Positions 37,220-62,902 are shown, counted from the stretch's first letter. The stretch: 64,000 nt of DNA from Vespula vulgaris (GCF_905475345.1 NC_066587.1:822070-886069), one strand, 5' to 3'. Notes: generated by a model from the sequence alone, not told the origin. Numbers and translations: made by a program.

Positions 37220-38485
37220 TATATGGGCGATTTTATTTTATTTCATTTCGTTTTATTTCTTTCTATCTTTCCTTTCTTCTTATTTTTTCTTTCTTTTTTT
37301 TGTTTCTTTTCATCAATTTATCATTATTAGGAAGCTTGAAAATATTCATTTTCGATTTGACTAAATAATAGGTACATTTAATTTTCTTCGTTTTCGATTT
37401 TCTCCTGAAAATAAAATAAAAGTAACATCCATAGGAATTTGTATCAAGCTTTATCTTGTCGTTCTTTCTTTCGCTCTCTTTCTTTTTTTTTTTTCTTTTT
37501 TTTTTCCTTTTTTTTTGTTTATTTGTTTGGTTTAGTTTAGGATAAAGATATGTGCAGTCGTTAATACAATCACATAGATAACTATTCCGATAAATTTTAT
37601 AATCTTGAAATTGAATTCTATCTACAATCACATCTATTTAAAAAAAGAAAAGAAAAAATAAAAGAAAAGAAGAAAAAGAGAATAAAAATTCTTGGAACTG
37701 TAAAAAGAAAAACATTTCTCTAAACTAACGAGTTTCTCTTTGACATTACAACGTACGATTTATTTGATTAATAAATAAATAAATTAACTAATTAATCCAT
37801 TCATTCATTTAACTATTCATTTTATCATTTTCACGAAGAATTGAAAGACTATCGGCGTTCCTTTTATCATACCAAGAAAGAAAAATAAAAAAAAAAAAAA
37901 TAAAAAAATAAAAAAGAAAAAACAAATAATAAATGAAACAAGGAAAAGAAATTTGCTTTGTGCTATTGCTTTAATGTTACGTTCCAAAAAACATTTATTA
38001 GTTTCTCTCATGAGTCTCTCTCATTTTTATTATTTAACGATCTTAAAAAGAATTACCATGATTTCTACCAATTATCATTATCATTATCATATCATTATTA
38101 TTATAGTTATATATTTCTTTTTTTCTAAAATCGATATCTGGAAGATTTTTGATATAATTCTAATGATCTAATTTTCCATTAGGTGTAACATAATTAACAC
38201 CATTCGAGATTGTTACCTTTCAATATTTTATTCCAATAAAGGAATATTTCTTGCAATATTCTCATGGTACCAAACGTTTTTGACGTTTACGTATAATCGT
38301 GAATCTTCAAAAGTTTCTGTCTCTCTTTTCTATCCTTCTTTTTTATTTGTATATTCATAATATAATACTTAAGAGACTTTTATTATGCGAGATTCATGAG
38401 ATTGGAACATGGATTTTGCTTGACGGCGATTTGGCACAAATCGACGGTACTTGAACGACCACGTAAGGTACCTTCTTTCTTTTTT

Positions 38486-38487
<2 letters not shown>

Positions 38488-38535
<48 letters not shown>
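38488..38535. repeat. (TTA)n microsatellite
   Basis: About 16 uninterrupted TTA units. Translation gives a poly-Tyr frame that is not a gene. Confidence 0.9.
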
Positions 38536-38536
<1 letters not shown>

Positions 38537-38578
38537 GTCTCTCTCATAGGAATTTTTTTTATAAATTATTCAACAATG

Positions 38579-38617
<39 letters not shown>

Positions 38618-39550
38618 TTCTCTTCGTTACGTTGATATCTATCAGGTGTTTCGAATGAAACGTATTTAATACTTACAGAACGATTCGTACGAATCTATCT
38701 ATTTTACCTATCTCATACGTTTTTCTATAATATATCCTATAATATTATTTTCTTCTTTTTGAAGAGAGCAATGATTTTGAATTCGACCAAATTTCGAATG
38801 TTCGTCTTCGTACTTGTCTTCTTGCTTCTCGTTCGTATTACTCTTTATCAGGAGTTCACGATTTTGAAAACTTAGTCTCTAACCTCCTTTTTTGTTTCTT
38901 TTCTTTTCTTTTTTCTTCCCTACCACCCTATACTCCCTACCCTTATCCCTCTCCCACCCTTCATCCTTTTTAATAAACGTTTCGGTCGAACGTATATTAT
39001 ATTTCTTCATTGCATTGGAGGCAGTTGTAGTTCTAGCGTTAAATCGTCTGAAAAGAAAAGAAAGTAAAACATTTCATCAGAACTTTATTTCATTATTATT
39101 TCGAGCCACTTTTCAAGAGGAAAGAAAAGAAAAAATTAAAAAAGCACGAAGAGAGGATACGAAATTCTCCACATAATTAATTGATTATTAAAATAATTAA
39201 TTAATCATAAAAATTCTTGCAATTTTATATCAACGACTTCGTCAAACAATTCACACTTTTCTTTTCTTTTCTTTCTTCTTTTTTTTTTTTACTTTCAATG
39301 GGAAAAAGATGCTACAAAAAGAAAATACTAACCAGCGTCGATACTTGAAAAAAAAAAGAAAAAAAAAAATATCGGTTAATTCTTCCAAATTTCTCAATCG
39401 TCCTACCGACTCTTCATGATCCTTTCTATTTTCAACAAAGGAAGAATTTTTGTTTCATCTCTCTTATATTTTTTCATATTTTTCATGATATTCTTTGGAA
39501 AAATTCGTATTTCTCGGCTTAACAAAAGTTTCTTTAATACATTTGTACCT

Positions 39551-39832
39551 TTAACAAAAAAGAGGAGCTTCCGGTTGATTCCACCAATGAGCTGCCAAGA
39601 GTAAATAAAGCTCTTGATCCTGTACAGTATATCCAGGTGGTGGTTGCGAGGGTAAAGGCGGAGGTATCGGTGGTAATAAGGAATAGGACGGTGGTGGTGG
39701 TGACGGTGACAAAGATTGCGAAAACGTTGTTGAAGGTGGTGTAGGCGGCGTTGGTGGCGTCGGTACCATTTGTGTTATCGCATTTGTTCCAGAGACAACC
39801 TCATCCTCCGACTTCTCCTCTTCTGCCGGAGA
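39551..39832 (-). other. In-frame open extension after the KChIP stop codon
   Basis: Directly after the KChIP TGA (39833-39835) the same frame stays open for 93 codons, to a second stop at 39551-39553. It begins SPAEEEKSEDEVVSGTNAI, turns proline-rich (VPTPPTPPTPPSTT, PSPPPPSYSLLPPIPPPLP) and ends in a less repetitive QDQELYLLLAAHWWNQPEAP. The stretch is much GC-richer than the flanks. Either stop-codon readthrough or alternative splicing could translate it. A weak in-phase acceptor, GAGAAG|TCG, would skip the stop. Chance is less likely given the composition but not excluded. Confidence 0.5.
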
Positions 39833-52670
<12,838 letters not shown>

Positions 52671-54530
52671 GACCTTCGCTTTCCTCTTCCTCTTCCTCTT
52701 CTGTTGTTTTTATTTTTTAATTGTTGTTTTTCTAACGAGAGATTCTTCTATATTATCCCCTTTCTCACCCTCTCTTATTCGTTTTGTTTGATTTTCTGTT
52801 TTTTTTTATAGGTTAGTTCTCACGACAATGGAGTTGCGATTAGTCGCCATTTAACGACAAAAAAGAAAAATGGCGCCTGCGTTTGATCTTTTTGTTTTCT
52901 TCAGGAGAGATATCACGAGTTCGCGTGTTTATCTCTATTGATATTCTCGTATTGTCATTTGAATTTTGTTTTGTTTTGTTCCTTTTCTTCTTCCTACTAT
53001 TCTTCTTTGTAATTCAACAGTGTTTTATAATGCTCCTCCTCGAAGGAGAATCTTAAAATTATTCGCTCCTATCGATCTCTTCTTCCGGTTGACCTCCGTG
53101 ATGACCTCTGAAAGATTGATTCTCATCGATGCTCGTATAATGGCGTTAATATCTTTTTGAAAAAAATAAAAAAAGTAAAATAAAATCCATATAATGCATA
53201 TAGAGCGCTTGTGATCGATCGTATGTGCGCGTGTGCGAATGTCTTCTTAAGGTATACACACACATATATACACACGTACGTATCTCTCTCTCTCTCTCTC
53301 TCTCTTTTTCTATGATATGACCCTAATACCTGTATATACACACGAGAATGAAGAAAGCATGGGGAAAAAGAAAGAGAGGGGAGAGAGAGAGAGAGAGATG
53401 AAAGAAAACATGGTCGAGCTTTAATCCTGACCGCGGACAAATAAAAATGCGAAGGGAGAAATGGTTGGCGAACCGTATATAACACGAGTGTCAATAAATT
53501 CTATTCTTTTGCATCGCTCGTTGTTCTTTTCTTTTTTCTTCTCCTTTTCGTTTTTTCTTTTCAATTTTGTTTTCCTCTTCCTTTACCTTTCTATGTATAA
53601 CCTCCATGGTACTTACGTATCTTTCGTCTACTACGCTAGTCAAAATCAAGTGTATATATTGTATCGTATTATATATAATTTTTGTTTACATTTAATTACT
53701 TTAATTTTATTTTATATATATATATGTGTGTTTGTGTGTGTTTGTTTAATTAATTCTACAATTACGAATTACTTATATTTATTCAATTAATTCGTCACTT
53801 ATATCTTCTCGTTTTTCATTCTGTTTTCATCTTGAACGAAATATGATTACTCGCGTAAATTTACGATTTCATATATTTCTGAAAGAGACTACGTAACCTG
53901 ATTCTTCTTATGCTACAAATGGATTTTCGATGTTATTTTTCCTAATCCTAGGAATGACAAATTTTGTTAATTTGTATCAGAGAGGGGAAATAACGAGAAT
54001 AAGATTACACGTGCGTATGCGTTCATTGAGCGATCATCGGAGTTCATGGCCGAAACATTTATGACCGTACGAGACGGCTCGAGCCACGCTGGTGCGTGTA
54101 TACGTGTGTGTGTGTGTATACAAAATAGACGACGATGGACAGAAACATATACATATACATACATACATATATATATATATTGTGTGTGTGTGTATATATA
54201 TATATATATAGATCAAAGCAAAATATTTGGAGAAAGATGAAGGTGTGATGGAGGTTGGCAAGAAAATATTTATCGTAGAACAGAATGAACAAAAATAAAA
54301 AATAAAATATATATGTATATGTATATATACGATTTCGATGATGTCAATGATGTCAATAAACAAAATTTACAAAATATCAATTATTACAAATCTCTGATCG
54401 TTACAACGTCAGACAATTATATATAAAAAATAGAATGACAAATATAATAAAGATAGAATGAAATAACAAAAGCGCTTTAAGTAACTGAATGCCATGAGAG
54501 TAACAGAACGGAACGTAACGAGACACGTAC
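52671..54530 (-). other. KChIP 5' UTR and upstream intron zone
   Basis: The region lies upstream of the KChIP start codon. No coding exon is visible. A candidate donor at 54530 suggests this is partly a 5' UTR intron. It contains (TC)n at about 53284-53305 and several (TG)n/(TA)n tracts. Confidence 0.4.
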
Positions 54531-54587
54531 CTGCGCGAAGATAGATGGAATTCCTCTCTTGGCCCCTCTCACTCTCTCATCCCCCCA

Positions 54588-54588
54588 C

Positions 54589-54633
<45 letters not shown>
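54588..54633. repeat. (TC)n microsatellite
   Basis: Uninterrupted TC array beside the candidate KChIP 5' exon. Confidence 0.9.
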
Positions 54634-54636
<3 letters not shown>

Positions 54637-54745
54637 AATATATACTACACTTCTCTCGCAATAAGGGTATTGTCTTCTAAGATATTAATTATCGAAGAAG
54701 AATCGACCTTCTTGCCCCTTCGACATCGTTTCCCTTCCTTCAATC

Positions 54746-54758
54746 TTATATATATATT

Positions 54759-54800
<42 letters not shown>
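54746..54800. repeat. (TA)n microsatellite
   Basis: TA array with two interruptions. Confidence 0.85.
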
Positions 54801-54802
<2 letters not shown>

Positions 54803-55400
54803 CGTATTTCTCAATTTACTAACAATTCATTCACAGATCACCTTCCTCCATCTCTCTTTCTCTCTGATTTTATATAAGAAAAGATGCGAACGATAGTAGT
54901 TTCACCAGCGTAAAGTTTATTCAGGCTCACGTAATAAAAAACGCCGTTAAAAGAGAATAAACGAACGTATATGTTCCTTATTCTTACGAAATTCGAATCT
55001 TCAAACGGATGAGAAAACAATCGTGTTACGTTTATAAAGAAACGCTCCGTGACAAAAATTTTCAATCGTTTACGAAACGGATTCTATCGAAAATTGAAGA
55101 GAGAGAAAGAGATCAACGGTGATGTCGAAACGAAACTCTCCCGAGGAAAACAGTACAGACCGACCGATCGACTACGCGGCCGGCGGTACACTGATTGCCC
55201 GGGTAGAGCGCGCCGTACGACGCTCTATCCCCCACCACGCCAATCTCTCGAGCCCCGGTTAACCAATCAACGTCGTCGCATTTAACGTCACCACTTATTT
55301 CTCCCGGAACCGAACGTTCGTTCTCTCGATAGCCAATCGGTATTCGTCGTTGTTAAGTTTTATTATTTTCGTAGATTATACCGTAGATTGTAGATAACCA

Positions 55401-56020
55401 AAAATATCTTAGTTTCTTCGACTAATCGAACCGTAGTAATCACCCTTGAAATTAATGCGTGCAAACCTCTTTTTTCAACCTCCATCGATAATTTATTAAA
55501 AATAATCAAATTTTAATATATATTTTTTCTCTTTTTTTTTTGATCGAGAAATATAAATCCTACAATTTATTATGTTTTAAACAATAAAATATCAAAGTTG
55601 TTATTATTTTAGAATTTTTTACAAAGTTATTTTGTTACGAAATGTTCTTTTAAAAGAAGCTTTCCGATAATAAATTTCTTTGAAATACAACACACACACA
55701 CACACACGTGTGTGTTGTATATATATATACACATTACTGATCGTACTATATGATCAATTACATTTTTATACTATACGATAAAATACAATAGAGATGACTT
55801 ATGCGTATATAAATGAATGAAGCCTAATTCTAAAAAGAACGTTACTTTATTGTATTACTAAAACTATTTCGTAATAATTCGAATTTATATTACACCGGTT
55901 TCAAGAAAGACTTACTATTGCATTTAGTCGGATCTACACGTTTCTGTTCGTAAGACGTAACGATAGGAGGCTTCGTTTATCTTAGCAGAAAAAAGAATAA
56001 AAATAAGAAATAAAAGAAAA
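55401..56020. other. Upstream flank of ARH3
   Basis: AT-rich, with an imperfect (CA)n/(TG)n inverted element near 55690-55716. No exon was recognised; the ARH3 transcription start should lie near the right end. Confidence 0.4.
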
Positions 56021-57493
56021 ATGGAGTTGCAGTTGTTAAAGAGTAAATTTCGAGGGTCGATGTTAGGTGTTTTGATGGGCGATTGTCTCGGTAGTCCTTA
56101 CGAAAATGAGGAACTATTATCGAGTGGAATGAGAAACGTTTTACAAAAATCTTTTGATAAATTAGAAGGAAGCATCTTTAAAGGTTAGATGATACCTTGA
56201 ATGCAACAATAAATTCGATTAAGGTATCATACAAATGTAGATATTATAATTTACTCTGTTGTTTCTATGTTTTCTTTTTTTTTACTCCGTTTAGCACCAG
56301 TTATGCAATATACGGATGATTCAGCAATGTCGCAAAGCGTAGCTGAATCTTTAATTGAAAAAGGCGACTTAGACCTCGTTGATTTAGCAAAAAGGTTTGT
56401 GAAAAGCTATTATCAGGAACCAAATCGTGGTTATGGGGCTGGTGTTGTAACCGTTAGTATAAAAAGACTTTGAATGTATTGGCTAGTTGAAGTAATTTAA
56501 TAAAAAATATATATATATGTATGTGTGTATGTATATCGTCACTTATAGTATAATAACAATAAAAATAATCTCTTTTAGGTGTTCCAGAAATTACGCGGTA
56601 ATAAATTCCAGGATGTTTTACTTCCAGCAAGGGAACAATTTAATGGACAAGGTTCTTGGGGTAATGGAGGTGCTATGCGCGTTGCACCTATCGCGTTATT
56701 CTCTTATAAAGATAGCGAAAAACTTATAGATAAAACGAGGAGAGCAACAGAAATTACTCACACTCACAAAATTGGCGTCGATGGTGCTATTTTGCAGGTA
56801 TTCGTTTTTGAGAAATAAATTAAGATTTAGTTATAAATATCTTACAAATTTATTTTTTCAGGCATTTGCTATTCAACAATGTCTTCAATTAGATCCTTCC
56901 AACGAATTAAACGTTCCAGATTTTATTAATGAACTTATCGACAAGATGAAGAAAATAGAGAAAGACGAAGAAGGGTAAGTTACAATATAGATTGAATCGT
57001 TATTCGCAACATTTTGTCATAAGCTTTTCTATAGTTTAGACTTAGTTGAACCACAACCTTACAAGCTGAAATTAGATATATTACAACAATTAATCGCCGC
57101 AGAGAAAGACGTTACGAACGAAGAAGTAGTTCGGCAACTTGGTAATGGTATAGCAGCTCTTTATTCCGTACCTACAGCAATATTCTGTTTCTTAAGAGCA
57201 CAACAGCCTATCAATGGTATAGAAACTGAAAATCCTCTTAGGAGAGCTATACAATATGCTGTAAGTTAATTGTAATTATAAGTAATTATAATCATTATTC
57301 TGTTACGTGCATGATATATTTTCAGATAACTTTAGGTGGAGATACAGATACTATTGGTAGTATGACAGGTGCTTTGGCAGGTGCTTTTTATGGAGAAGAT
57401 AAATTTAGTAACAATCTTCTGGAACATTGCGAAGCGTCGAAGAAATTTGCGTATCTTGGTGAAAAACTTTATAACATAGTATGTGTTATGTAA
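56021..57493 (+). CDS. ADPRS: ADP-ribosylhydrolase ARH3
   Basis: Six exons (56021-56183, 56295-56452, 56579-56797, 56862-56974, 57035-57260, 57326-57493) join in phase to 348 residues; the human enzyme has 363. The DraG-like fold motifs are complete. Glu28 in GDCLGSPYE corresponds to the catalytic Glu41 of human ARH3. Thr61-Asp62-Asp63 (QYTDDSAM) and GGDTDTIG, with Asp299, Asp301 and Thr302, supply the two-magnesium ligands. GYGAGVVTVF and SWGNGGAMRVAP are further ARH3 signatures. By family knowledge it removes serine-linked ADP-ribose and degrades poly(ADP-ribose) after DNA damage, in nucleus, cytosol and mitochondria. No clear N-terminal targeting peptide is visible. AATAAA at 57549 is a likely polyadenylation signal. 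Confidence 0.95.
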
Positions 57494-57590
57494 ATAATGG
57501 ACAACTAATTGATTTTTTACTTGTAATATTCAATGTAAAACTACGTTGAATAAATATCATTAACATGAATGTGATGTACATGTGTACACG

Positions 57591-57622
<32 letters not shown>

Positions 57623-58062
57623 ATCAGTGTGAAATATTTCAGAAAATATAATTTATTATTGGAAAGAATGTTAAATGATGTAACAGTATTTTTCTCCTGG
57701 ATTTCTTTTGATGTGAAATTGTTAGTTCAGTTCTTCGTCGCTTGAGCGCGCTATTTTTGATGCGGAGAGTACGTCACAAACGTATGAGTGATTTCATTGT
57801 TTTTACGATATCAAACTTTACTCCAAATATTATTTTTTCTATTACGCGTAAGTGAATTATGATTAAAGGAAAATTTGTAAATAAGATCGAGCAGAATAAT
57901 ATGTTGTTGTAGTTTTATGCTTGTTTACGTTCATTCGATGATTCAACGTACGAAGTGTATGAGAGCGTGACGACGCCTCTACAACAGAATATGTTCGAAA
58001 ATAAATGTTACTTACTCGATTTACGTTACCGTTAAATCCCTTTTTATATCATTTGAATCTCC
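57494..58062 (+). promoter_or_regulatory. ARH3 3' end and GABP-alpha upstream region
   Basis: The left part holds the ARH3 3' UTR, a (CA)n-(TA)n tract near 57590-57620 and the AATAAA at 57549. The part around 57730-57800 is GC-richer (TTGAGCGCGC, GAGAGTACGTCACAAACG) and is the likely GABP-alpha promoter, including a half CRE. Confidence 0.35.
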
Positions 58063-59286
58063 ATGGACTTAGGAATTCGTCGAAAGAATTCAGAAAAAGG
58101 GTAAAACACTTACGATTTTTATTAATTATTAATGTTTCATGTGTCATAACCTGAAAAGTTTTATACTGATTTTTTTTTTCCTATCACATGATTTCCGTGT
58201 AACATTAATTTTATCTATATGTATATGTATGTATATATATATATATATATTGCAACATAGCTTTGATACGGATGATGATTCTGAGTATGCAATGATAAAA
58301 CGTATCAAAATGGAACCAGAAGCAATATTGTCCCAGGACGATGATATAATGGCACAATTTCAACAGGATAATTCCGATTTGGAAGTTGAACCAAGTTTTT
58401 CTTTAGAAGGTAGTAATAATAGCGACGATTGTAACGATGGAATTCTTATGCAACACATGGATATTAGAGAACCTTTGTCCACGCTACGAAATCTTTTGGA
58501 GCAGAGATTGGGCGTCGAACTTACCGATTATTCATTTTGGTTGCAAGATGCACAAATGGTAAGTACGAGAAAGAACGTATTAAAAAGAATTAAGATTACT
58601 TTTATAAACGTTCTTATAGCTTGAGTGTCACAAAAATTTAGTCGATCAATGCGTGCAAGGCGAAGGTCTTGTTCAAGTTAACGTTCAAATAAAAGCTTTA
58701 CAAAAACGTATTAACATAGTAGATGTTCTAAAACCTGCGGAAGACTACATTGAACTCGCAGAAAATAATTGTACGTAAGTGTTAATTTCTAATAATTCCT
58801 TCAGAAATCAATCAATTATTTGTATTGACAGCAATAACATCCTTTAACGAAGAAAATAAGCAAAATGTGATACGATGGATGGTAGATGCGCAGTATAAGA
58901 AAGAACAGGTATAAACGCACACATCTAAATGATAGAAATACGATAAATAATATTCTCCGTTTTATTAATAATTTATCATCTCTAGGAACGCCTGAAGATA
59001 CCAGCCGATCCTAAAGATTGGTCACAAACACACGTGAAACATTGGCTTCAATGGGCCGTTAGACAATTCAATCTAGTTTCCTTACGTTTAGCCGATTGGA
59101 ATATAACCGGTGCACAATTGTGCAATCTCACCCTTGAAGAATTTCAGAGTAAGGTTCCTCTTGATCCCGGTGATGTATTCTGGACACACTTGGAACTACT
59201 ACGAAAATGTAAATTCGTCGGTAAGTTATGATGTTATAAGATAAACAAACGAAAGATTTATTTTTAAGATTTATTTATTTCAACAA

Positions 59287-59320
<34 letters not shown>

Positions 59321-59865
59321 ATGTACTTTTCTTTTCTTTTTTCATAGCTGTCGTACAAAAAGATGTCCCAACGTCGGTCAGTGAAAATACTACGAATAAA
59401 ACTATGAAAGTACGTAATCAAAAGAGTCCTAAAACACGGCCAGTTGTTAATCAACAAACACGAGTAGTCAGTGTTCCATTGGAGAACATTGATTCGACAC
59501 CAATAACAATAGCGACGTCGAGTCGTTCGGTAAATAGCGGACAAATACAATTGTGGCAATTTTTATTGGAATTATTGACGGATCGTGAACACAGAGGTGC
59601 TATACAATGGGTAGGAACCGAAGGAGAATTTAAATTGACTCAACCAGAAGCTGTTGCACAATTATGGGGCGCGCGTAAAAATAAACCATCGATGAATTAT
59701 GAAAAATTAAGTCGAGCACTTCGTTATTATTACGACGGTGATATGATATCGAAGGTACACGGGAAGAGATTCGTTTACAAGTTTGTTTGCGACTTGAAAC
59801 AATTGTTAGGCTATTCAGCCGCTGAGTTAAGTAAATTAGTTGAAGAAGGTAGACGTTATTTTTGA
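58063..59865 (+). CDS. GABPA: GA-binding protein alpha (Ets97D type) transcription factor
   Basis: Six exons (58063-58100, 58261-58558, 58620-58770, 58832-58908, 58986-59220, 59348-59865) join in phase to 438 residues; human GABPA has 454. The order is the family's. An N-terminal ubiquitin-like OST domain runs from about 80 to 150 (PLSTLRNLLEQRLGVELTDY). A PNT/SAM domain covers about 190-268 (WSQTHVKHWLQWAVRQF). The C-terminal ETS domain runs from about 333 to 418 (IQLWQFLLELLTDREHRGAI), with recognition helix MNYEKLSRALRYYYDGDMI containing the two DNA-contacting arginines. By family knowledge it pairs with the ankyrin partner GABP-beta and activates nuclear genes for mitochondria and ribosomes through CGGAAGT sites. 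The short first exon (MDLGIRRKNSEK) is chosen because its phase fits exon 2; MIKRIKMEP inside exon 2 is the alternative start. Confidence 0.94.
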
Positions 59866-60428
59866 TGAGATTTAAAAATTATACCTTCTCTCGTTTTATT
59901 TCCTTTCTTTTTTTTTTTTTCTTTTCCTTCCTTTTTTCTTTCTTATATGACAAAAATAAGGTATTTTAAATGATTACATTTTTATATTTTGAAGAGATAC
60001 CTTTATCTAACATAACATAATCTCATTAATTTATAGAGAAAGTATATATATACATATATGTATGTATGTATGTGTATATATATATACACAAAATAACATA
60101 TACTTGGGTTTCTTAGAATAATCTTAACATTTCCTTCTTTCTTTAACTTTTCTTTTTTGTCCACCTTTTTAAAATATCTTAAGGATTTAAACAGTTTAAG
60201 AAATAATATATATGAGTATAATAATATGGACGAAAAGACAACGAAAGGGTTTAATGATGTACAATGGTATCGAGATTCTCTATGCCTAATTTATATTATT
60301 ATTATTATTATTATCATTATTATTATTATTGTTATTATCATTATTATTATTATTATTATCATTATTATTACGTAATATAAAAAATTATTATTGACTCACG
60401 ATATATATATATACACACACGATATATA

Positions 60429-60469
<41 letters not shown>

Positions 60470-61251
60470 GTATATATATGTATATATATGATGTATTTTG
60501 ATAATCTGCAAAGTATAAAATTGATTGTTGAAAAATAAAGTTATAGTTACACTTGTATCGATACATTTTCTTGCTGTGTTATAATGTTATTATATCTTAA
60601 TAATCGCGAAACCATATACATGTGTATATATGTATATATATATGTATATATATATATATATATATGTATATAATATTCTATATATAATATATAGAATGAC
60701 ATTCTCTTCTTCGCAGTTTTCGTTTCATGTGTAACACATCGCCGTGTCAATATGATACTTCTATGTGCATCGATACGATACGTAGAAGCTATTTCATTAA
60801 TTTAATGCGTCGCACTACACAACATTCACAGGGAATCCATTGGCTAAACGTTAAACGTCGAACGGTACAATTACATGATTTAAAAAAAAAAAAAAAAAAA
60901 AACAAACAAAAACGAAAGAATGAAAAAGAATCCAACGCGCAAGTAACCAACAATTTTTCTACAAAATTCTACAAGATATCGACGGATCCTACATTTATCA
61001 AAATGGCGGCGTATCATACAAAAAGAATTATTTACAGAATTTTCAATCAAATTTTATACGCTACACATTTTATTTCCTCTTGTCTCTCGTAGACGAATTG
61101 TTTGCTTATTTTACGAACGATTTTTTTATTTTACACACAGACACACACATTATGGCGGTCGTAAAATTCGTATAAATGACGTGCATGCGTGCCTGTGTAT
61201 GTACGTGTGTGCGTGTGTGAACCGAACGAAAGTCGACCATTTTCTTTCTCT

Positions 61252-61294
<43 letters not shown>

Positions 61295-61408
61295 ACTCTC
61301 TCTTTTTTTAGCACACATTCTATCTATCTCTCTCTCATTCTTTTTCTTTCTTTCTCTTTTTCTTTCTGTCGTTAAAACTGACTTTTGATCGACAAAAGGC
61401 AGCACTCA
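59866..61408. other. Intergenic region between GABP-alpha and miR-125
   Basis: The left end is the GABP-alpha 3' UTR. The remainder holds (ATT)n at about 60293-60370, (TA)n at about 60430-60480, (TC)n at about 61256-61288 and A-runs. No coding exon was recognised. Part of it may be the 3' end of the leftward microRNA primary transcript. Confidence 0.5.
60293..60370. repeat. (ATT)n microsatellite
   Basis: ATT/ATC trinucleotide array downstream of GABP-alpha. It gives a poly-Ile frame. Confidence 0.9.
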
Positions 61409-61483
61409 TCGCCAATACCAGAGAATCTAGCCTGTGAGATATCGGACGCGACGTCACAAGTTAGGGTCTCAGGGAACCGGCGA
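61409..61483 (-). ncRNA. mir-125: miR-125 precursor hairpin
   Basis: On the minus strand, positions 61475 down to 61454 match all 22 bases of animal miR-125-5p as I know it (seed CCCTGAG, then ACCCTAACTTGTGA). Across a loop of about 18 bases the opposite arm, 61435 down to 61414 (ACAGGCTAGATTCTCTGG and four more bases), pairs with it. The stem continues as TCGCC/GGCGA at its base. This patch is strikingly GC-rich for the region. miR-125, the lin-4 homologue, is processed with let-7 and miR-100 from one ecdysone-induced transcript in insects and controls developmental timing at metamorphosis. let-7 lies 1.4 kb upstream on the same strand, the expected order. Confidence 0.97.
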
Positions 61484-62811
61484 CGCGGCAGGCTTTACTA
61501 TCAGCCCGCCCGCCATTGCCCTTTTTCTTACTTCGTTATACATATATACTTCATCTATAATATATTTATATATCTATCTAACTATATGTATATATATATA
61601 TATAATATATTTAATATATATTTAATATGTTTGTATATATATTTTTTATTTTAATTATATAACATATATAATATATTTAATATATTTAATATATATTTAT
61701 ATACATATATATTTTAATTGTATAATATTGTTATTATATATTTGTATATATATATATATATATATATATGTTTATCTATCCATTTATCAATACGTATATA
61801 ATCTCTTTTTCCTCTTCCTTCTTCTTTTCCTTCTTCTTTTTTATGAGATCAGAAAAATCACAAATTATCGTTAATAAATTTTATATATATATATATATAT
61901 ATGTATCTATATAAATGAATTCGATAAATATATTATTTATATAAGTTTCTCGCACCTTTCGTAAATCCTACGTAAATTCTTTTTCCTTTTCTTGAAATTA
62001 GAAAAACATCGATCGATCATGAAAATAAATCATTAAATAATACGAATATAAATAAATGAAAAATATTCGACGATATCAAACGTTTGAACGATGAACGTAT
62101 ATTACGCATATAGTTATATCTATTATATATAGGCGCAAGAGTTATACATATCTATATATTAAAGTCTCCTCGATATATACATATATTTCATTGAGAAATA
62201 TAACGTTAAATTACTCTAATCGTATACTATTCCTACAATAATGATTTGACAAGGATATCGCTTATAATAGGTATTATCCAGTAATTCAGTCGGACATGTT
62301 GTGTTAAAATTGCTCGTCGAAGTTAATCGACGGACGTAGCAAGCTCGAGTCTGACGATTACCATTGGCTAACGAGCGCACATATATATATATATACATAC
62401 ACATATACACATATATATATCTATATATTAAGTATATACGTTGAGACACGCTTTAAAAAATTACTTTATAGTACTCTCTCTTTTCTCTCTTTCTCTCTGC
62501 TTTCCTTTTTCTTTTTTTCCCGATAATCATATCCAATTTGTTATTCATACGATTGCAACAAGCACCCTTTTCTCTCTCCCTCTCCCTCTCTTTCTCGATC
62601 TCGATCCTTCGATCTTGATTTCGAATCTTTTTTTCGTCAATGATATCGTGAACGATGTAAAACAATAAAAAGATTTACGATAATCAATAATCGTAAATAA
62701 TATAATCTCGTTCATAATCTCTTTTTCTCTCTCTCTCCCTCTCTCCCTCTCTCTCTCTCTCTCTCTTTATTATTTGTATCTGTGTGAGATTCCTCTTCGT
62801 CGAGACGCCGA
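61484..62811 (-). other. Spacer between miR-125 and let-7 (probable primary transcript)
   Basis: The strand and spacing of the two hairpins imply a common leftward primary transcript through this stretch. It is AT-rich, with (TA)n near 61575-61610, 61745-61770 and 61880-61900 and (TC)n near 62733-62767. No coding exon is visible. Confidence 0.5.
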
Positions 62812-62902
62812 CGACCGGGAAAGTTAGCAAGTTGTACAGTGGACTTCGTATATCGCGAATTTCCATTCCCTACTATACAACCTACTACCTCACCCAGGCG
62901 CC
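62812..62902 (-). ncRNA. let-7: let-7 precursor hairpin
   Basis: On the minus strand, positions 62892 down to 62872 match all 21 bases of the near-invariant mature let-7 (seed GAGGTAG, then TAGGTTGTATAGT). The 3p arm, 62839 down to 62817 (CTGTACAACTTGCTAACTTT and three more bases), pairs with it across a loop of about 32 bases. The stem extends into GC-rich flanks. By family knowledge let-7 represses late-development targets through their 3' UTRs and in insects drives the larval-to-adult neuromuscular and wing programme. Outer hairpin limits are approximate. Confidence 0.98.

Larger units (their letters stand above)
30987..39550. other. 8.5 kb gene-poor tract
   Basis: No coding exon, tRNA or known microRNA was recognised. 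The left end is the AASS 3' flank. The right part lies downstream of the leftward KChIP-type gene and may hold a long 3' UTR, which is common for neuronal genes; this is inference. Composition is dominated by T-rich polypyrimidine, (TA)n, (TTA)n, (TTG)n and (TATG)n. Open frames are low-complexity Phe/Ser/Ile-rich translations of these repeats. Confidence 0.5.
54531..55400 (-). promoter_or_regulatory. Probable KChIP promoter and non-coding first exon
   Basis: The segment 55140-55330 is CpG-rich and carries several CCAAT-type elements (GCCAATCTC, ACCAATCAACG, AGCCAATCGG), a promoter signature in this AT-rich setting. Downstream on the minus strand CGCGCAG|GTACGTGT (exon side ends at 54531) is a strong donor for a non-coding exon. 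Assignment to KChIP rests on strand and position. The region could also serve ARH3, which starts rightward at 56021. Confidence 0.4.

Noticed and set aside
39551..39769. Stand-alone 72-codon proline-rich gene
   Set aside because: The frame is open and in register back to the KChIP stop codon. An extension of that gene is the simpler reading than a separate gene.
61385..61654. 89-codon plus-strand frame in a GC-rich patch, first considered a coding exon
   Set aside because: The GC-rich part is the antisense of the miR-125 hairpin, which explains the composition and conservation.
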